NCBI RefSeq assembly: GCF_038069655.2
Contig: NZ_CP150951.2
Location: 2,754,001-2,818,000 of the forward strand
Direction: 5' to 3'
Length of the DNA: 64,000 nucleotides
Origin: Yoonia sp. BS5-3
Lineage (GTDB): Bacteria > Pseudomonadota > Alphaproteobacteria > Rhodobacterales > Rhodobacteraceae
Of the stretch, positions 43,548-52,613 are shown in pieces. The translations under genes were made by a program, and so were the position numbers. The notes beneath the pieces were generated by a model that was not told where the DNA came from, ran no database searches, and worked only from the letters and a program-made list of their open reading frames with translations. Numbering within the stretch: the stretch's first letter is position 1; the number at the start of each line of letters is the position of its first letter.

Positions 43548-44204
43548 TCAACTCTCCATCAGATTGAGCATTTGGGCGCCTGCCACCAAAGTCTCGGCAA
43601 CGTGGTGGCCAAGTGATAGCAGCGCCTCACTGGGCGGTTTGATATCGGGGACCTGTACGGTCTGCATGCCTGCGGCAACCGCTGCACGCACGCCGTTTTC
43701 GGAATCTTCAAATGCAGCACAATTGCCGGGGGCAATGCACAGTGTTGCTGCGGCTTTCAGATAAATATCAGGTGCCGGTTTGCCGTTGACCACCTGATCG
43801 CCGCCGATGATGAGCGGGAAAAGATCATCTAGTCCGGCGCGGGCCAGATGATTATGGGCCTTTTGCGTATAGGTGCTGGTGGCAATGGCGTAAGGGATCT
43901 GGCGGTCTTGCAAGGCCTCGATCACATCACGCACGCGGGGCTTGGCGGGGATTTGGGCTTGCATCAATTTGCGGATTTCCTGATCCCACTGCGCCTCAAA
44001 CGCATCGGTAGCGGGGCCCAGATGGGCCTCAAGAAAAGGGCGTCCAGCGTGGTTGGGCAGGCCAATCAGCTCAAGAAAGCCAGCATCGTAGGGGGAAAGG
44101 TCCATGGCCGTGCGAGCGTTTCTGTAGCCTTGCAGATACACCTGCTCGGTGTCCAATAGCAGCCCGTCCATATCAAAAATGACGGCTTTTATGGGCGTGG
44201 TCAT
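43548..44204 (-). CDS. HAD-superfamily phosphatase (beta-phosphoglucomutase-like)
   Basis: 218 residues from the ATG at 44204, which overlaps the mazG stop by ATGA. Catalytic motif I is VIFDMDGLLLDTEQ, motif II has IATSTYTQ, motif III IIGGDQVVNGKPAPDIYL, and motif IV AFEDSENGVRAA. It belongs to subfamily IA with a helical cap. The substrate is not deducible; sugar phosphates or phosphoglycolate are typical. It sits between mazG and the SDR gene. Confidence 0.9.
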   Translation of the reverse strand: MTTPIKAVIFDMDGLLLDTEQVYLQGYRNARTAMDLSPYDAGFLELIGLPNHAGRPFLEAHLGPATDAFEAQWDQEIRKLMQAQIPAKPRVRDVIEALQDRQIPYAIATSTYTQKAHNHLARAGLDDLFPLIIGGDQVVNGKPAPDIYLKAAATLCIAPGNCAAFEDSENGVRAAVAAGMQTVQVPDIKPPSEALLSLGHHVAETLVAGAQMLNLMES

Positions 44205-45019
44205 CGGGATTTTTCCGCCTGTTTCACAGCATCCCAAAGCGCATCCATCTCGGCCAGGTCGCTGTCGGCTGGGGTTTTGCCTTGTGCGGCCAACGCGTCT
44301 TCGACCGCGCCAAAGCGCCGTGTGAATTTGGCATTGGCGGCACGCAGGGCGGTTTCAGGATCGATCTGCAGGTGCCGGGCCAGATTGGCGATGACAAAAA
44401 GAAGATCGCCGAACTCTTCTTCCGTCTCTGTTTGGGTCAACGTCTCGCGCGCCTCAACCAGCTCGCCCGCTTCTTCGATGATTTTATCAATGACATGGGT
44501 TGTATCAGGCCAGTCAAAGCCGACCCGGGCTGCCCGGTTCTGCAATTTGACCGCGCGGGTCAGTGCGGGCAGCCCAGTGGCGACACCGTCCAGCGTGCGG
44601 GTTTGGGCTTTGTCTGCGCGTTCAGCCGCTTTGATCTTTTCCCAATCCGCCGTTTGCTGAGCCGCCGATTTATCGCGGCTTTCGTCGCCAAAGACATGCG
44701 GATGCCGCGCAACCATTTTATCGGCGGTGGATTTGACAACGCTGTCAAAACTGAAATGGCCTGCCTCGCTGCCCATTTGGGTGTGATAGACCGTCTGCAA
44801 CAGCAAATCACCCAATTCGCCCTCAAGCTCGGCCCAATCCTGGCGGGCGATCGCATCGGCTACTTCATAGGCTTCTTCGATCGTGTAGGGGGCGATGCTG
44901 TCAAAATCCTGTTCAACATCCCACGGGCAGCCGGTGACGGGATCACGCAACCGGCGCATGATCTCAAGCAGGCGGGGCATGCCGCCATTGGGATCGTGGA
45001 TCAAACTATCGTCCGGCAT
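44201..45019 (-). CDS. mazG: Nucleoside triphosphate pyrophosphohydrolase MazG
   Basis: 272 residues, two MazG domains. The first has RLRDPVTGCPWDVEQDFDSIAPYTIEEAYEVADAI (metal-binding EEAYEV) and WAELEGELGDLLLQTVYH; the second has VIDKIIEEAGELVEARE and EEEFGDLLFVIANLARH. It hydrolyses non-canonical or excess NTPs to NMP and PPi. The start is preceded by a short GC-rich segment; downstream it is coupled to a HAD phosphatase. Confidence 0.94.
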   Translation of the reverse strand: MPDDSLIHDPNGGMPRLLEIMRRLRDPVTGCPWDVEQDFDSIAPYTIEEAYEVADAIARQDWAELEGELGDLLLQTVYHTQMGSEAGHFSFDSVVKSTADKMVARHPHVFGDESRDKSAAQQTADWEKIKAAERADKAQTRTLDGVATGLPALTRAVKLQNRAARVGFDWPDTTHVIDKIIEEAGELVEARETLTQTETEEEFGDLLFVIANLARHLQIDPETALRAANAKFTRRFGAVEDALAAQGKTPADSDLAEMDALWDAVKQAEKSR

Positions 45020-45079
45020 AGGGCCCCCGCTTTGGTTTTTGGGGGCACGCTATGCAAAGATGTACGCTAGGCCAAGGGC

Positions 45080-45649
45080 TTAGAATTTGTAGCTGGCGCG
45101 AAAGGAGAGTGTATCGAAATCGATTTGCACAGTTTGACCGCCCCCATCGGGGTTATCTCCTTCTAGGTCTCGAACCAGATATTCGGCGCCAACGACAAAC
45201 TTATCGCCAATTATGTATTCGGCGCCAATCCCGTAGTTTAGGCCTGATACGTCCCACTCATCATCTGGGAGATTCGTGTAAATGCCAGAGCTCATTCCAA
45301 GCAGGCCGTATAGTAGAACATCGTCAATAGTGTATCCTCCACGAGCCTTGAAATCGAACATAGGTTCGCTGATTTCTGACTCGGAGAAGCCTGTTACAAA
45401 AGCATCGCTGGTATTAAAAATTGCGACTTCGCCGCCATACACAAAAGCACCTGATTGTACCTGATATCCAGCAAAGACACCAACAGTTGTCCCATCATCC
45501 AACTCTTGTGCCACGTCAGTGTCAAAAAAGTCGAGATCACCGGTCGTTGTTCCAAAGTTGAGGCCAGCATACCCACCGCTCCAGTCCGCGAATACGGTCG
45601 TCGGCAGCAATGCGGCGCAGGCTAGTGTAAGTGGTTTCAATATTGACAT
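45080..45649 (-). CDS. Outer-membrane beta-barrel protein, paralogue A
   Basis: 189 residues with a signal peptide (ALLPTTVFA/DWSGGYAG). The mature part has alternating aromatic strands ending LSFRASYKF, a C-terminal aromatic signature for BAM. It belongs to the small Omp25/OmpA-like porin group common in alphaproteobacteria. It shares DWSGxYAGxxFGT, VYGGE and GAEYLxRxL with the 189-residue protein at 49384-49953. AAAGGATTT precedes the ATG, and an AT-rich region lies upstream. Confidence 0.87.
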   Translation of the reverse strand: MSILKPLTLACAALLPTTVFADWSGGYAGLNFGTTTGDLDFFDTDVAQELDDGTTVGVFAGYQVQSGAFVYGGEVAIFNTSDAFVTGFSESEISEPMFDFKARGGYTIDDVLLYGLLGMSSGIYTNLPDDEWDVSGLNYGIGAEYIIGDKFVVGAEYLVRDLEGDNPDGGGQTVQIDFDTLSFRASYKF

Positions 45650-45886
45650 TTAGAAATCCTTTCTTGGGAGTTAATATATAACTTATTAGATTAATTTTGC
45701 GTGCGGTTCGACTCGATTAAGCGGGCTTTTTTCCGTTGTGGTGTTTTGGCCACATCGTTATGGCTTTGGTCTGTTATGACAACGAATTTTGCCTCTGGGG
45801 ATGGTCTCTGAAGAGCAGGCGCTAATCCCCTTGCACAGCTGCAATTGTCGCTGCATCTTTCCCGCAAACCTGCGCAGGAGCCGCCT
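45650..45886. other. Divergent intergenic region between OMP A and the M20 gene
   Basis: 237 bp. The part next to the OMP gene is AT-rich with a TATATTAAC stretch that could be a -10 box on the minus strand. The remainder resembles degraded coding sequence but shows no convincing frame. It should contain promoters for both flanking genes. Confidence 0.45.
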
Positions 45887-47056
45887 TTGCCTATCATCAA
45901 CCGTATCGCTGATTTTGCCGAGGACATGACCGCGTGGCGCCGGCACCTTCATGCGAATCCCGAGTTGCAGTTCGATTGTCATCAGACAGCGGGCTTTGTC
46001 GCGGATCGGCTGCGCGATTTTGGGGTGGATGAAATCCATGAGGGGATCGCGACATCCGGGCTCATCGCGATCATCGATGGGCGCGTCGATGGGCCAACCA
46101 TCGGATTGCGCGCAGATATGGATGCGCTGCCGATGGATGAACAAACCGGGCTTGATTATGCGTCAACGACGGCAGGGCGGATGCATGCATGCGGGCATGA
46201 TGGGCATGTGACGATGCTGCTTGGCGCCGCGAAGTACCTGGCTGAGACCCGCAATTTTGCGGGCCGTGTTGCGTTGATTTTCCAACCCGCCGAAGAAAAT
46301 GGCGGCGGTGCTGGGGTGATGGTCGAAGAGGGGGCTTTGGACCGGTTCGACATCACTGAGGTCTACGCTTTGCATAACGCGCCGGGTACGGCGGTTGGCG
46401 CGTTTTATACAGCACCGGGGCCGATTATGGCGGCCGTTGATACATTTGACATTCATATCAAGGGGCGCGGCGGTCATGGGGCCATACCGCAAGAGACGGC
46501 AGATCCGATTATCGCCGCCGTGGGGATGGTCAACGCGATCCAGACGATCGTCAGCCGCAATCACGCGACGCAAGACGAATTGGTTGTATCCGTCACGCAA
46601 ATTCACAGCGGATCGGCCGATAATATTATCCCCGAAACGGCCTATATTAACGGTACGGTGCGCAGCTTTGATCCAGCGGTGCAGCAGATGGTCATGGACC
46701 GGCTTCAGGCGATTGTGGACGGGCAGGCGGCCAGTTTCGGTGTCGAGGCCAGTTTGACATATGAGATCGGCTATCCGGCCACCATTAATGACCCGCAAAA
46801 GGCGGGCTTTGCCGCTGATGTCGCGCGCGAGGTCTCGGCGGATGTGGCCGATGATACGGTCCCCCAAATGGGGGCAGAGGATTTTGCCTATATGCTGCAG
46901 GCGCGCCCGGGCGCTTATCTGTTTGTCGGCAATGGGGATAGCGCTGGGTGGCATCATCCGGAATTTGACTTCAACGATGAGACCGCGCCATTCGGCGCGT
47001 CATTCTTTGCGCGTCTGGTGGAACGGGCGCTGCCGGTGGGGGGATCAAATTTCTAG
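45887..47056 (+). CDS. M20-family amidohydrolase (hippurate hydrolase type)
   Basis: 389 residues from the TTG at 45887, which has AGGAG 11 bases upstream. Metal and catalytic motifs are intact: ACGHDGHVTMLLGAAK, QPAEENGGGAGVMVEEGAL, ALHNAPG, the GRGGHGAIPQETADP loop, and MGAEDFAYML. These enzymes remove acyl groups from amino acids or related amides. The stop codon TAG lies in the centre of a perfect 24-bp palindrome that also encodes the final SNF residues. Two ureohydrolase genes follow, suggesting joint catabolism of an acylated guanidino compound or amino acid. Confidence 0.9.
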   Translation: MPIINRIADFAEDMTAWRRHLHANPELQFDCHQTAGFVADRLRDFGVDEIHEGIATSGLIAIIDGRVDGPTIGLRADMDALPMDEQTGLDYASTTAGRMHACGHDGHVTMLLGAAKYLAETRNFAGRVALIFQPAEENGGGAGVMVEEGALDRFDITEVYALHNAPGTAVGAFYTAPGPIMAAVDTFDIHIKGRGGHGAIPQETADPIIAAVGMVNAIQTIVSRNHATQDELVVSVTQIHSGSADNIIPETAYINGTVRSFDPAVQQMVMDRLQAIVDGQAASFGVEASLTYEIGYPATINDPQKAGFAADVAREVSADVADDTVPQMGAEDFAYMLQARPGAYLFVGNGDSAGWHHPEFDFNDETAPFGASFFARLVERALPVGGSNF

Positions 47057-47066
47057 AAATTTGATC
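47043..47066. repeat. 24-bp palindrome, copy 1
   Basis: GATCAAATTT, then CTAG, then AAATTTGATC: perfect two-fold symmetry across 24 bp. The arms are identical to copy 2 at 53324-53347; only the self-complementary centre differs. It overlaps the end of the M20 gene and lies 22 bp before the agmatinase start. No T-run follows, so it is not an intrinsic terminator. Confidence 0.85.
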
Positions 47067-47088
47067 GGCGTGAAACGGAAGGTTTGCG

Positions 47089-48057
47089 ATGACATTAGAT
47101 AAGGCAAGCAGTGAAATCGACGGGGCCTTTACCCGCCAAGAGCGGCGCGGGCTTTCATTCGAAAACGCCTTTGGCGGTGCGACGTCGTTCCTGCGCCGCA
47201 GCTATACCAAAGAATTGGCCGGATTTGATCTGGCCGTCACCGGTGTGCCCTTTGATCAGGCCGTGACCCATCGGCCAGGGACCCGTTTCGGGCCGCGCGC
47301 CATCCGCGAGGCGGCCACTTTGCAAACCTTCGATCCACCTTATGGGTGGGACGGGTTTGACCCGCTTTCCGAATTCGCCATCGCCGATTACGGCGATATG
47401 GCCTTTGACTATGCCGATATCTCGGGTCTTCCAGGCCTGTTACAGGCGCATATTGCGGGCATTTTGGCGCAGGACTGTAATGCGATCACACTTGGCGGCG
47501 ATCACTTTATCACCCTTCCGATCTTAAGGGCCTATGCAGAAACATATGGCCCTTTATCTGTTATCCAATTCGATGCGCATTCCGACCTTTGGCCGGATGA
47601 TGATATGGACCGGATCGATCATGGAACGATGATGTATAAGGCCGTAAAGCTGGGTGTGGTGGATGTAAGCCGTTCGATCCAAATCGGGATTCGAACCGAA
47701 TGCGCCGACTATCTGGGCATGCCCTATATCGATGCCCGCAGCTGCCATGAAAAAGGGGCCGCTTGGGTTGCTGAACAGGTCAAGGCCCGGGTGGGCGCCC
47801 ATCCGGCCTATGTGACCTTTGATATCGACGCGCTGGACCCCGCTTTTGCCCCGGGCACAGGCACGCCTGTTTGGGGCGGGCTGGCCAGTTGGCAGGCGGC
47901 GGCAATCCTGCGTGATCTGGCGGGGATCAATATGGTCGGCGGAGACGTGGTTGAGGTCTCACCCCCTTATGACACAACAGGTGCCACCGCTATTGCAGGG
48001 GCGCATGTGGCGATGGAACTGTGCTGTCTTGCGCTATGGAACAAAAGGATAAAATGA
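47089..48057 (+). CDS. speB: Agmatinase
   Basis: 322 residues of the ureohydrolase family. The Mn2+ ligands are all present: GGDHFITLP (His), QFDAHSDLWPDDD (Asp, His, Asp), and FDIDALDPAFAPGTGTP (Asp, Asp). The DHGTMMYKAV and DLWPDD stretches fit the agmatinase group. It splits agmatine to putrescine and urea. It starts 32 bp after the M20 stop and overlaps the second ureohydrolase by 4 bp, so three genes form one operon. Confidence 0.87.
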   Translation: MTLDKASSEIDGAFTRQERRGLSFENAFGGATSFLRRSYTKELAGFDLAVTGVPFDQAVTHRPGTRFGPRAIREAATLQTFDPPYGWDGFDPLSEFAIADYGDMAFDYADISGLPGLLQAHIAGILAQDCNAITLGGDHFITLPILRAYAETYGPLSVIQFDAHSDLWPDDDMDRIDHGTMMYKAVKLGVVDVSRSIQIGIRTECADYLGMPYIDARSCHEKGAAWVAEQVKARVGAHPAYVTFDIDALDPAFAPGTGTPVWGGLASWQAAAILRDLAGINMVGGDVVEVSPPYDTTGATAIAGAHVAMELCCLALWNKRIK

Positions 48058-48998
48058 TGCCCAATATGCCAATCAGCGGGAATGATCTGGCCCGGTTCTC
48101 TGGCCCGCAAAGCTTTATGCGTCTGCCCGAGGTCGCGGGCCCTGACGGCTTGGATGTCGGCTTTATTGGAATTCCGATGGATATCGGAACGTCATGGCGC
48201 TCGGGCACGCGGATGGGTCCGAAGCAGCTGCGCGAGCAATCGGCGATGATCCGGCCGTATAACATCCAAACGGGGGCCGCCCCCTTTGATGCGCTGCACT
48301 GCGCGGACTTGGGTGATGTGGCGGTAAACACTTTTTCGCTTAGTGATACAATTCGCATAATTACAGAGACTTACGCGGCACATCTCAAACATGATTTCAT
48401 CCCGATGACGCTGGGCGGTGATCATACATTGACCTTGCCTGTTCTGCGGGCGGTGGCCGCGAAACATGGGCCTGTGGCGCTGGTGCATGTGGATGCCCAT
48501 GCCGATGTGAATGATGAGATGTTTGGCGAGCGTGAAACCCATGGCACCGTCTTCCGCCGGGCTTACGAAGAGGGGATCATCACGGCTGACAAGGTCTTTC
48601 AGATCGGTCTGCGGGGAACAGGCTATACGGCTGATGACTTTACCGAGGCTGCGGGCTGGGGCTTTCAGCAATATCTGGCGCCGACGCTTTGGCATAAGTC
48701 GCTGACCCCGCTTGCAGCTGAAATCAAAGAGAAAATCGGCGATCAGCCGTGTTACATCACCTATGATATCGACAGCCTTGATCCTGCATACGCGCCCGGG
48801 ACAGGCACGCCTGAAATTGGTGGGCTGACTACGCCGCAAGCGATGGAGCTGATCCGCGGTTTGCGCGGGCTGAATATCGTCGGCTGCGACTTGGTTGAGG
48901 TCTCTCCGCCCTATGACCCGTCTGGCAATACCGCGCTGACGGGGGCCAATCTGATGTTCGAGATGTTGTCGATCCTGCCGGGCGTGCCATATCGGTGA
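48054..48998 (+). CDS. Ureohydrolase, guanidinobutyrase/guanidinopropionase-like
   Basis: 314 residues from the ATG at 48054, preceded by AAAGGAT; the adjacent ATG at 48057 is equally possible. Mn2+ ligands: GGDHTLTLP, HVDAHADVNDEMFGE and YDIDSLDPAYAPGTGTPE. The DVNDEMFGERETHGTVFRRAYEEG segment matches guanidinobutyrase and guanidinopropionase enzymes better than agmatinases. It would convert a guanidino acid to an amino acid and urea; the actual substrate is inferred. It shares only general family identity with the preceding agmatinase, so the two are ancient paralogues. Confidence 0.8.
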   Translation: MMPNMPISGNDLARFSGPQSFMRLPEVAGPDGLDVGFIGIPMDIGTSWRSGTRMGPKQLREQSAMIRPYNIQTGAAPFDALHCADLGDVAVNTFSLSDTIRIITETYAAHLKHDFIPMTLGGDHTLTLPVLRAVAAKHGPVALVHVDAHADVNDEMFGERETHGTVFRRAYEEGIITADKVFQIGLRGTGYTADDFTEAAGWGFQQYLAPTLWHKSLTPLAAEIKEKIGDQPCYITYDIDSLDPAYAPGTGTPEIGGLTTPQAMELIRGLRGLNIVGCDLVEVSPPYDPSGNTALTGANLMFEMLSILPGVPYR

Positions 48999-49383
48999 TT
49001 GGGCATAAAGATGTCGTACAGATGGTGTACATACGAGGTAATTTGATCGGGAACTGAGAAACTGTCACCAACCAAGCAGGTTTTGGCGACGACCATCGGC
49101 TGTGGAGCGATCGAACACTTGTAGTGTTTGGCAGTGATGACCTTCAAAAGCTGAGCGACGGCAGAAGGAGACCCGCAGGTATCAGAATTAGCGTTCACGC
49201 CGGACACATGACTAATTCTGGAAAATGTACCAATGATATAAACAGGGTCCTACTCTGGATGTCCTCTTACAGCAGGGCCTGAATCATTTGTAATCTCCGG
49301 CGTTGGCATCCCCAACTTCCAATTCGGGATACTTCGTGTGCTCAGGCCCCAATTTTCAGGGCCTGAGCCGATATGGTAGTAGA
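48999..49383. other. 385-bp gap without a convincing gene
   Basis: The region lies between the second ureohydrolase and OMP B, whose genes converge. The composition differs from its neighbours, being more balanced in GC, and reading frames are short; a minus-strand frame from 49207 to 48911 runs into the ureohydrolase gene and does not resemble a known protein. A 9-bp inverted repeat CTCAGGCCC/GGGCCTGAG at 49341-49367, 17 bp after the OMP stop, is the only structured element. Confidence 0.55.
49341..49367 (-). terminator. Hairpin at the 3' end of OMP B
   Basis: CTCAGGCCC (49341-49349) pairs with GGGCCTGAG (49359-49367) around a 9-base loop. It is 17 bp past the stop codon at 49384. No T-run follows on the minus strand, so it is more likely a stabilising or Rho-dependent 3' end. 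Confidence 0.5.
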
Positions 49384-49953
49384 TTAGAAGTGGTATGCTG
49401 CGCGGAGCGTGATTGTCTCTGCTGTCACGTCGTAGGTGCCTTCGACAAACTCTTCAGAAAGACTGCGGGTCAGGTACTCGGCCCCAATCGAGAAATCATC
49501 GCCGAATTTATAAGCCGCTCCGGCCCCAATGCCAAATCCACCGGCACTCATGTCATTCACAGAATCATAATTGCCGCCAGCTATTGATATCGAAACAATA
49601 CCGTAGATAAGCGCATCGCCCAGGGAAGTACCCGCTGTTCCCTTCATATCAAAAATATAATTAATATCGGAACCGGGGGTGCTGGCTTCGTCGTCATCAT
49701 CGTCCCCCAAGAATTCCAGGGCGAATTCACCGCCATAGACAAAGTTGCCGTTTTCCGTCCGGCTACCAAAAAACGCACCGAAAGTTGAACGATCAGCGAA
49801 CTCGTAGTCGATGAATGGAGTGACGTTGATCTCTTGTTCGAGATTGGAAGCTGTGCCGAAAGATCCGCCTGCATAGCGACCTGACCAGTCCGCGCTGGCG
49901 GTGGTCGGAATAGTCATGGCAGCTGCAAGAGCGAGTGAATAAGTTTTAAGCAT
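49384..49953 (-). CDS. Outer-membrane beta-barrel protein, paralogue B
   Basis: 189 residues from the ATG at 49953, which has GAGGT 5 bases upstream; an ATG at 50025 would add 24 residues before the signal peptide. The signal peptide ends TASA/DWSGRYAG and the C-terminus is ITLRAAYHF, a BAM-type aromatic end. An acidic run DDDDDE near residue 90 is probably an extracellular loop. It is clearly related to OMP A (45080-45649): same length, same DWSGxYAG start, VYGGE and GAEYLTRSL blocks. Confidence 0.87.
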   Translation of the reverse strand: MLKTYSLALAAAMTIPTTASADWSGRYAGGSFGTASNLEQEINVTPFIDYEFADRSTFGAFFGSRTENGNFVYGGEFALEFLGDDDDDEASTPGSDINYIFDMKGTAGTSLGDALIYGIVSISIAGGNYDSVNDMSAGGFGIGAGAAYKFGDDFSIGAEYLTRSLSEEFVEGTYDVTAETITLRAAYHF

Positions 49954-50041
49954 TTTTGACCTCATGGTTTTATGGTGTCGAGTTAGCAGAGCGCTTTCAG
50001 CGATACAAATAGAGTCCAATTTCAATCCGGAAGCGTGCTGA

Positions 50042-50081
50042 TGTGGTTACATCTACTGATCACCACGGTACATTAACCACA
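50042..50081. promoter_or_regulatory. Inverted repeat between OMP B and the DUF1499 gene
   Basis: TGTGGTTA (50042-50049) and TAACCACA (50074-50081) are perfect 8-bp arms separated by 24 bp, located in the divergent promoter region, 89 bp upstream of the OMP start and 49 bp upstream of the DUF1499 start. It could be two half-sites of a regulator or the stem of a leader hairpin. Confidence 0.4.
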
Positions 50082-50129
50082 GGTGACGATGTGATCGTGG
50101 CCGTAACGCGCATGGAATATGGAGACTGA

Positions 50130-50564
50130 ATGCTTAATTTGGTTATTCTTTTGGGATTTTTACTGGCGACAGTCGTAACATGTGTCCGGCTGTCCCGTGC
50201 GGACCTTGATCGTTGGCACCAGCATCCCGATATTGCCGATCCTGGCGATCTGCATGGCGAAGGAAGCTTTCATTGCGCCCGCCGCATCGCGGCGCCTGAG
50301 GCCGAGGTTTTGGCCGCGCTGAAAGAGAATGCGCTGGCCACACCCCGCACGATATTGGTGGCGGGCGATGTGGCTGACGGGATGATGACGTTTGAGACGC
50401 GCTCTGCCGTGATGGGCTTTCCCGATTATACCACGGCGGCTGTCAAAGACGGCTTGTTGGTCATGCATGGCCGTTTGCGCTTTGGTCGCAAGGATTTTGG
50501 CGTGAACCGGGCCCGGGTGACAGGTTGGCTTGATGCGCTTGGCCCCTTGACCGAGCCGCTCTGA
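50130..50564 (+). CDS. DUF1499 membrane-anchored protein
   Basis: 144 residues. An N-terminal hydrophobic segment (residues 2-18, LNLVILLGFLLATVVTC) acts as anchor or signal. The DUF1499 domain has the TFETRSAVMGFPDYTTAAVKDG and LVMHGRLRFGRKDFGVNRARVTGWLDAL blocks typical of the family. Function unknown to me. A GGAG site precedes the ATG. It lies 18 bp upstream of prfA and may be co-transcribed. Confidence 0.82.
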   Translation: MLNLVILLGFLLATVVTCVRLSRADLDRWHQHPDIADPGDLHGEGSFHCARRIAAPEAEVLAALKENALATPRTILVAGDVADGMMTFETRSAVMGFPDYTTAAVKDGLLVMHGRLRFGRKDFGVNRARVTGWLDALGPLTEPL

Positions 50565-50582
50565 TCGGCCAATCGGTGTGTC

Positions 50583-51638
50583 ATGATTGCAGCAGACCGT
50601 ATCGCACAACTGATTGACCGTTTCCAGTTTCTGGAGGCGAAGATGGCCGATGGCTCGGCTGGGGCGGATATTGCCGCGCTTGGCAAGGAATATGCCGAAT
50701 TGCGCCCGGTTGTGGAAACCGTCACGGCCTATAAGGATCTTGTGGCGCAGATTGCTGACGCCGAAGCGATGCTGTCTGACCCTGAGATGAAAGAGTTGGC
50801 CGAGGCCGAGCTGCCAGAGCTGAAGGCGCAGCTTGCCGCCTCTGAGCATGATGTGCAATTGGCGCTTTTGCCCAAAGACGCTGCCGATGGCCGGCCCGCG
50901 TTGCTGGAAATCCGGCCGGGGACGGGGGGCGATGAGGCCTCGCTTTTCGCCGGGGATTTGTTGCGCATGTATCAGCGCTATGCCGATACGCAGGGCTGGA
51001 AATTCGAAATCCTGGAAGAAAGCCAATCCGAGCTGGGCGGCATCAAGGAGGTCGTCGCCCGCATCGCCGGTGATGGCGTTTTTGCGAAGATGAAATATGA
51101 AAGCGGTGTGCACCGCGTGCAGCGCGTCCCCGAGACTGAAAGCGGCGGGCGTATCCATACATCGGCGGCCACTGTTGCGGTGCTGCCCGAGGCCGAGGAT
51201 GTGGATATTGAGATCAATCCGGCCGATATTCGCATTGATACGATGCGCGCATCGGGGTCCGGCGGACAGCACGTGAACACGACGGATTCGGCCGTGCGTA
51301 TTCTGCATGAGCCAACCGGGATCATCGTGGTCAGTTCCGAAAAATCACAGCACCGCAACCGCGAGATTGCGATGCAGGTGCTTAAGACCCGGCTGTTTGA
51401 TCTGGAACGGCAAAGGGTCGATAGCGAACGCTCGGCCGACCGCAAAAGCCAGGTTGGCTCGGGTGATCGGTCTGAGCGTATCCGGACCTATAATTTCCCA
51501 CAGGGACGAATGACGGATCACCGGATTAATCTGACACTTTATAGCCTGGGGCAGGTGATGCAGGGCGATCTGGATGAGATCATCGCCGCATTGCAGGCTG
51601 ATGCGCAGGCAACGTTGTTGGCTGAGATGGGTGAATGA
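50583..51638 (+). CDS. prfA: Peptide chain release factor 1
   Basis: 351 residues. The catalytic GGQ is in [16 protein letters not shown] near residue 230, and the stop-codon recognition domain precedes it ([18 protein letters not shown]). It ends translation at UAA and UAG. The stop codon overlaps the prmC start by ATGA, so enzyme and its modifying methyltransferase are made together. Confidence 0.97.
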   Translation: MIAADRIAQLIDRFQFLEAKMADGSAGADIAALGKEYAELRPVVETVTAYKDLVAQIADAEAMLSDPEMKELAEAELPELKAQLAASEHDVQLALLPKDAADGRPALLEIRPGTGGDEASLFAGDLLRMYQRYADTQGWKFEILEESQSELGGIKEVVARIAGDGVFAKMKYESGVHRVQRVPETESGGRIHTSAATVAVLPEAEDVDIEINPADIRIDTMRASGSGGQHVNTTDSAVRILHEPTGIIVVSSEKSQHRNREIAMQVLKTRLFDLERQRVDSERSADRKSQVGSGDRSERIRTYNFPQGRMTDHRINLTLYSLGQVMQGDLDEIIAALQADAQATLLAEMGE

Positions 51639-52492
51639 CAACTGTTCAGGACGGTTTGCGGTTCCTGACGCAGTACCTTCAGAATGAACGTCAGGCGTCA
51701 TGGCCCGAGGTTGTTGTTGATCACCCGATGCGCGAGGCGCGATTATTGCTTGCGCATGCCATGTTGTTACCTGCAGATCGTTTAAGCTTGCTTGCATATG
51801 ATCAATTGGATGAAAGCACGTTAGAAACCGCGCTCATCTACGCATCGCGCAGACGCATGGGCGAACCGGCTAGTCATATCGTAGGATCCCGCGCGTTTTA
51901 TGGGCGTGATTTCTTTGTGGACAAGCGCGTACTTGATCCGCGCCCTGAGACCGAAACGCTGATTGCTGCAGCATTGGCTGCCCCTTTTTCGCAGGTTCTT
52001 GATCTGGGGACGGGGAGCGGCGCGATTATAGTGACGCTTATGTGTGAGCGACCAGACAGTGTTGGTGTGGCAATGGACCTTTCAGAAGATGCACTGGCGG
52101 TTGCTGAACAGAACGCGACGACACATGGTGTGGTGGACCGCATTGGGTTTGATGTTTCTGATTGGTTTCAGGCGGTTGGGGGGCAATTTGATCTGATCGT
52201 ATCCAATCCACCCTACATTGCCGCTGATGAGATGGGGGCATTGCAGCCCGAGGTTCGGCTGTATGAACCCCGTATCGCGTTGACTGATGGGGCCGATGGT
52301 CTGACTGCCTATCGCAGGATCACTGCAGGTGCCCCTGATCATCTGACCCCGGGTGGCCGTCTGATTGTTGAGATTGGCCCCACCCAAGCCGCCGCTGTTG
52401 CCCAAATGATGACCGATGCCGGTCTTTCAGACGTTTCGGTCACCCAAGATTTGGATGGTCGGGACCGTGTTGTGACAGCTCATAAGGCTTAA
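51635..52492 (+). CDS. prmC: Release factor glutamine methyltransferase
   Basis: 285 residues. Motif I is [14 protein letters not shown], and the NPPY motif is SNPPYIA near residue 190, which methylates amide nitrogen of the GGQ glutamine in PrfA and PrfB. The N-terminal helical domain with [19 protein letters not shown] is typical. It overlaps prfA by 4 bp. Confidence 0.95.
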   Translation: MTTVQDGLRFLTQYLQNERQASWPEVVVDHPMREARLLLAHAMLLPADRLSLLAYDQLDESTLETALIYASRRRMGEPASHIVGSRAFYGRDFFVDKRVLDPRPETETLIAAALAAPFSQVLDLGTGSGAIIVTLMCERPDSVGVAMDLSEDALAVAEQNATTHGVVDRIGFDVSDWFQAVGGQFDLIVSNPPYIAADEMGALQPEVRLYEPRIALTDGADGLTAYRRITAGAPDHLTPGGRLIVEIGPTQAAAVAQMMTDAGLSDVSVTQDLDGRDRVVTAHKA

Positions 52493-52581
52493 AATGCGAC
52501 CGTAAGCAGCGAAGTTGCGCCCAAAATAGCAAATTTTCCGCAGTTTATACTTGTCTTGGACCGCGCTGCGTGTTTTACCTC

Positions 52582-52613
52582 GGGTATCAGAAGGCGAAGG
52601 GTTTTTGATACCC
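52582..52613 (+). terminator. Hairpin after prmC
   Basis: GGGTATCA (52582-52589) pairs with TGATACCC (52606-52613) over 8 bp; TTTCCCT follows. It is about 90 bp past the prmC stop and before the DUF4167 gene. The T-run is short, so termination would be partial. Confidence 0.45.

Noticed and set aside
50160..51308. 382-codon minus-strand frame opposite DUF1499 and prfA
   Set aside because: Spans two real genes on the other strand and has shadow-like composition.
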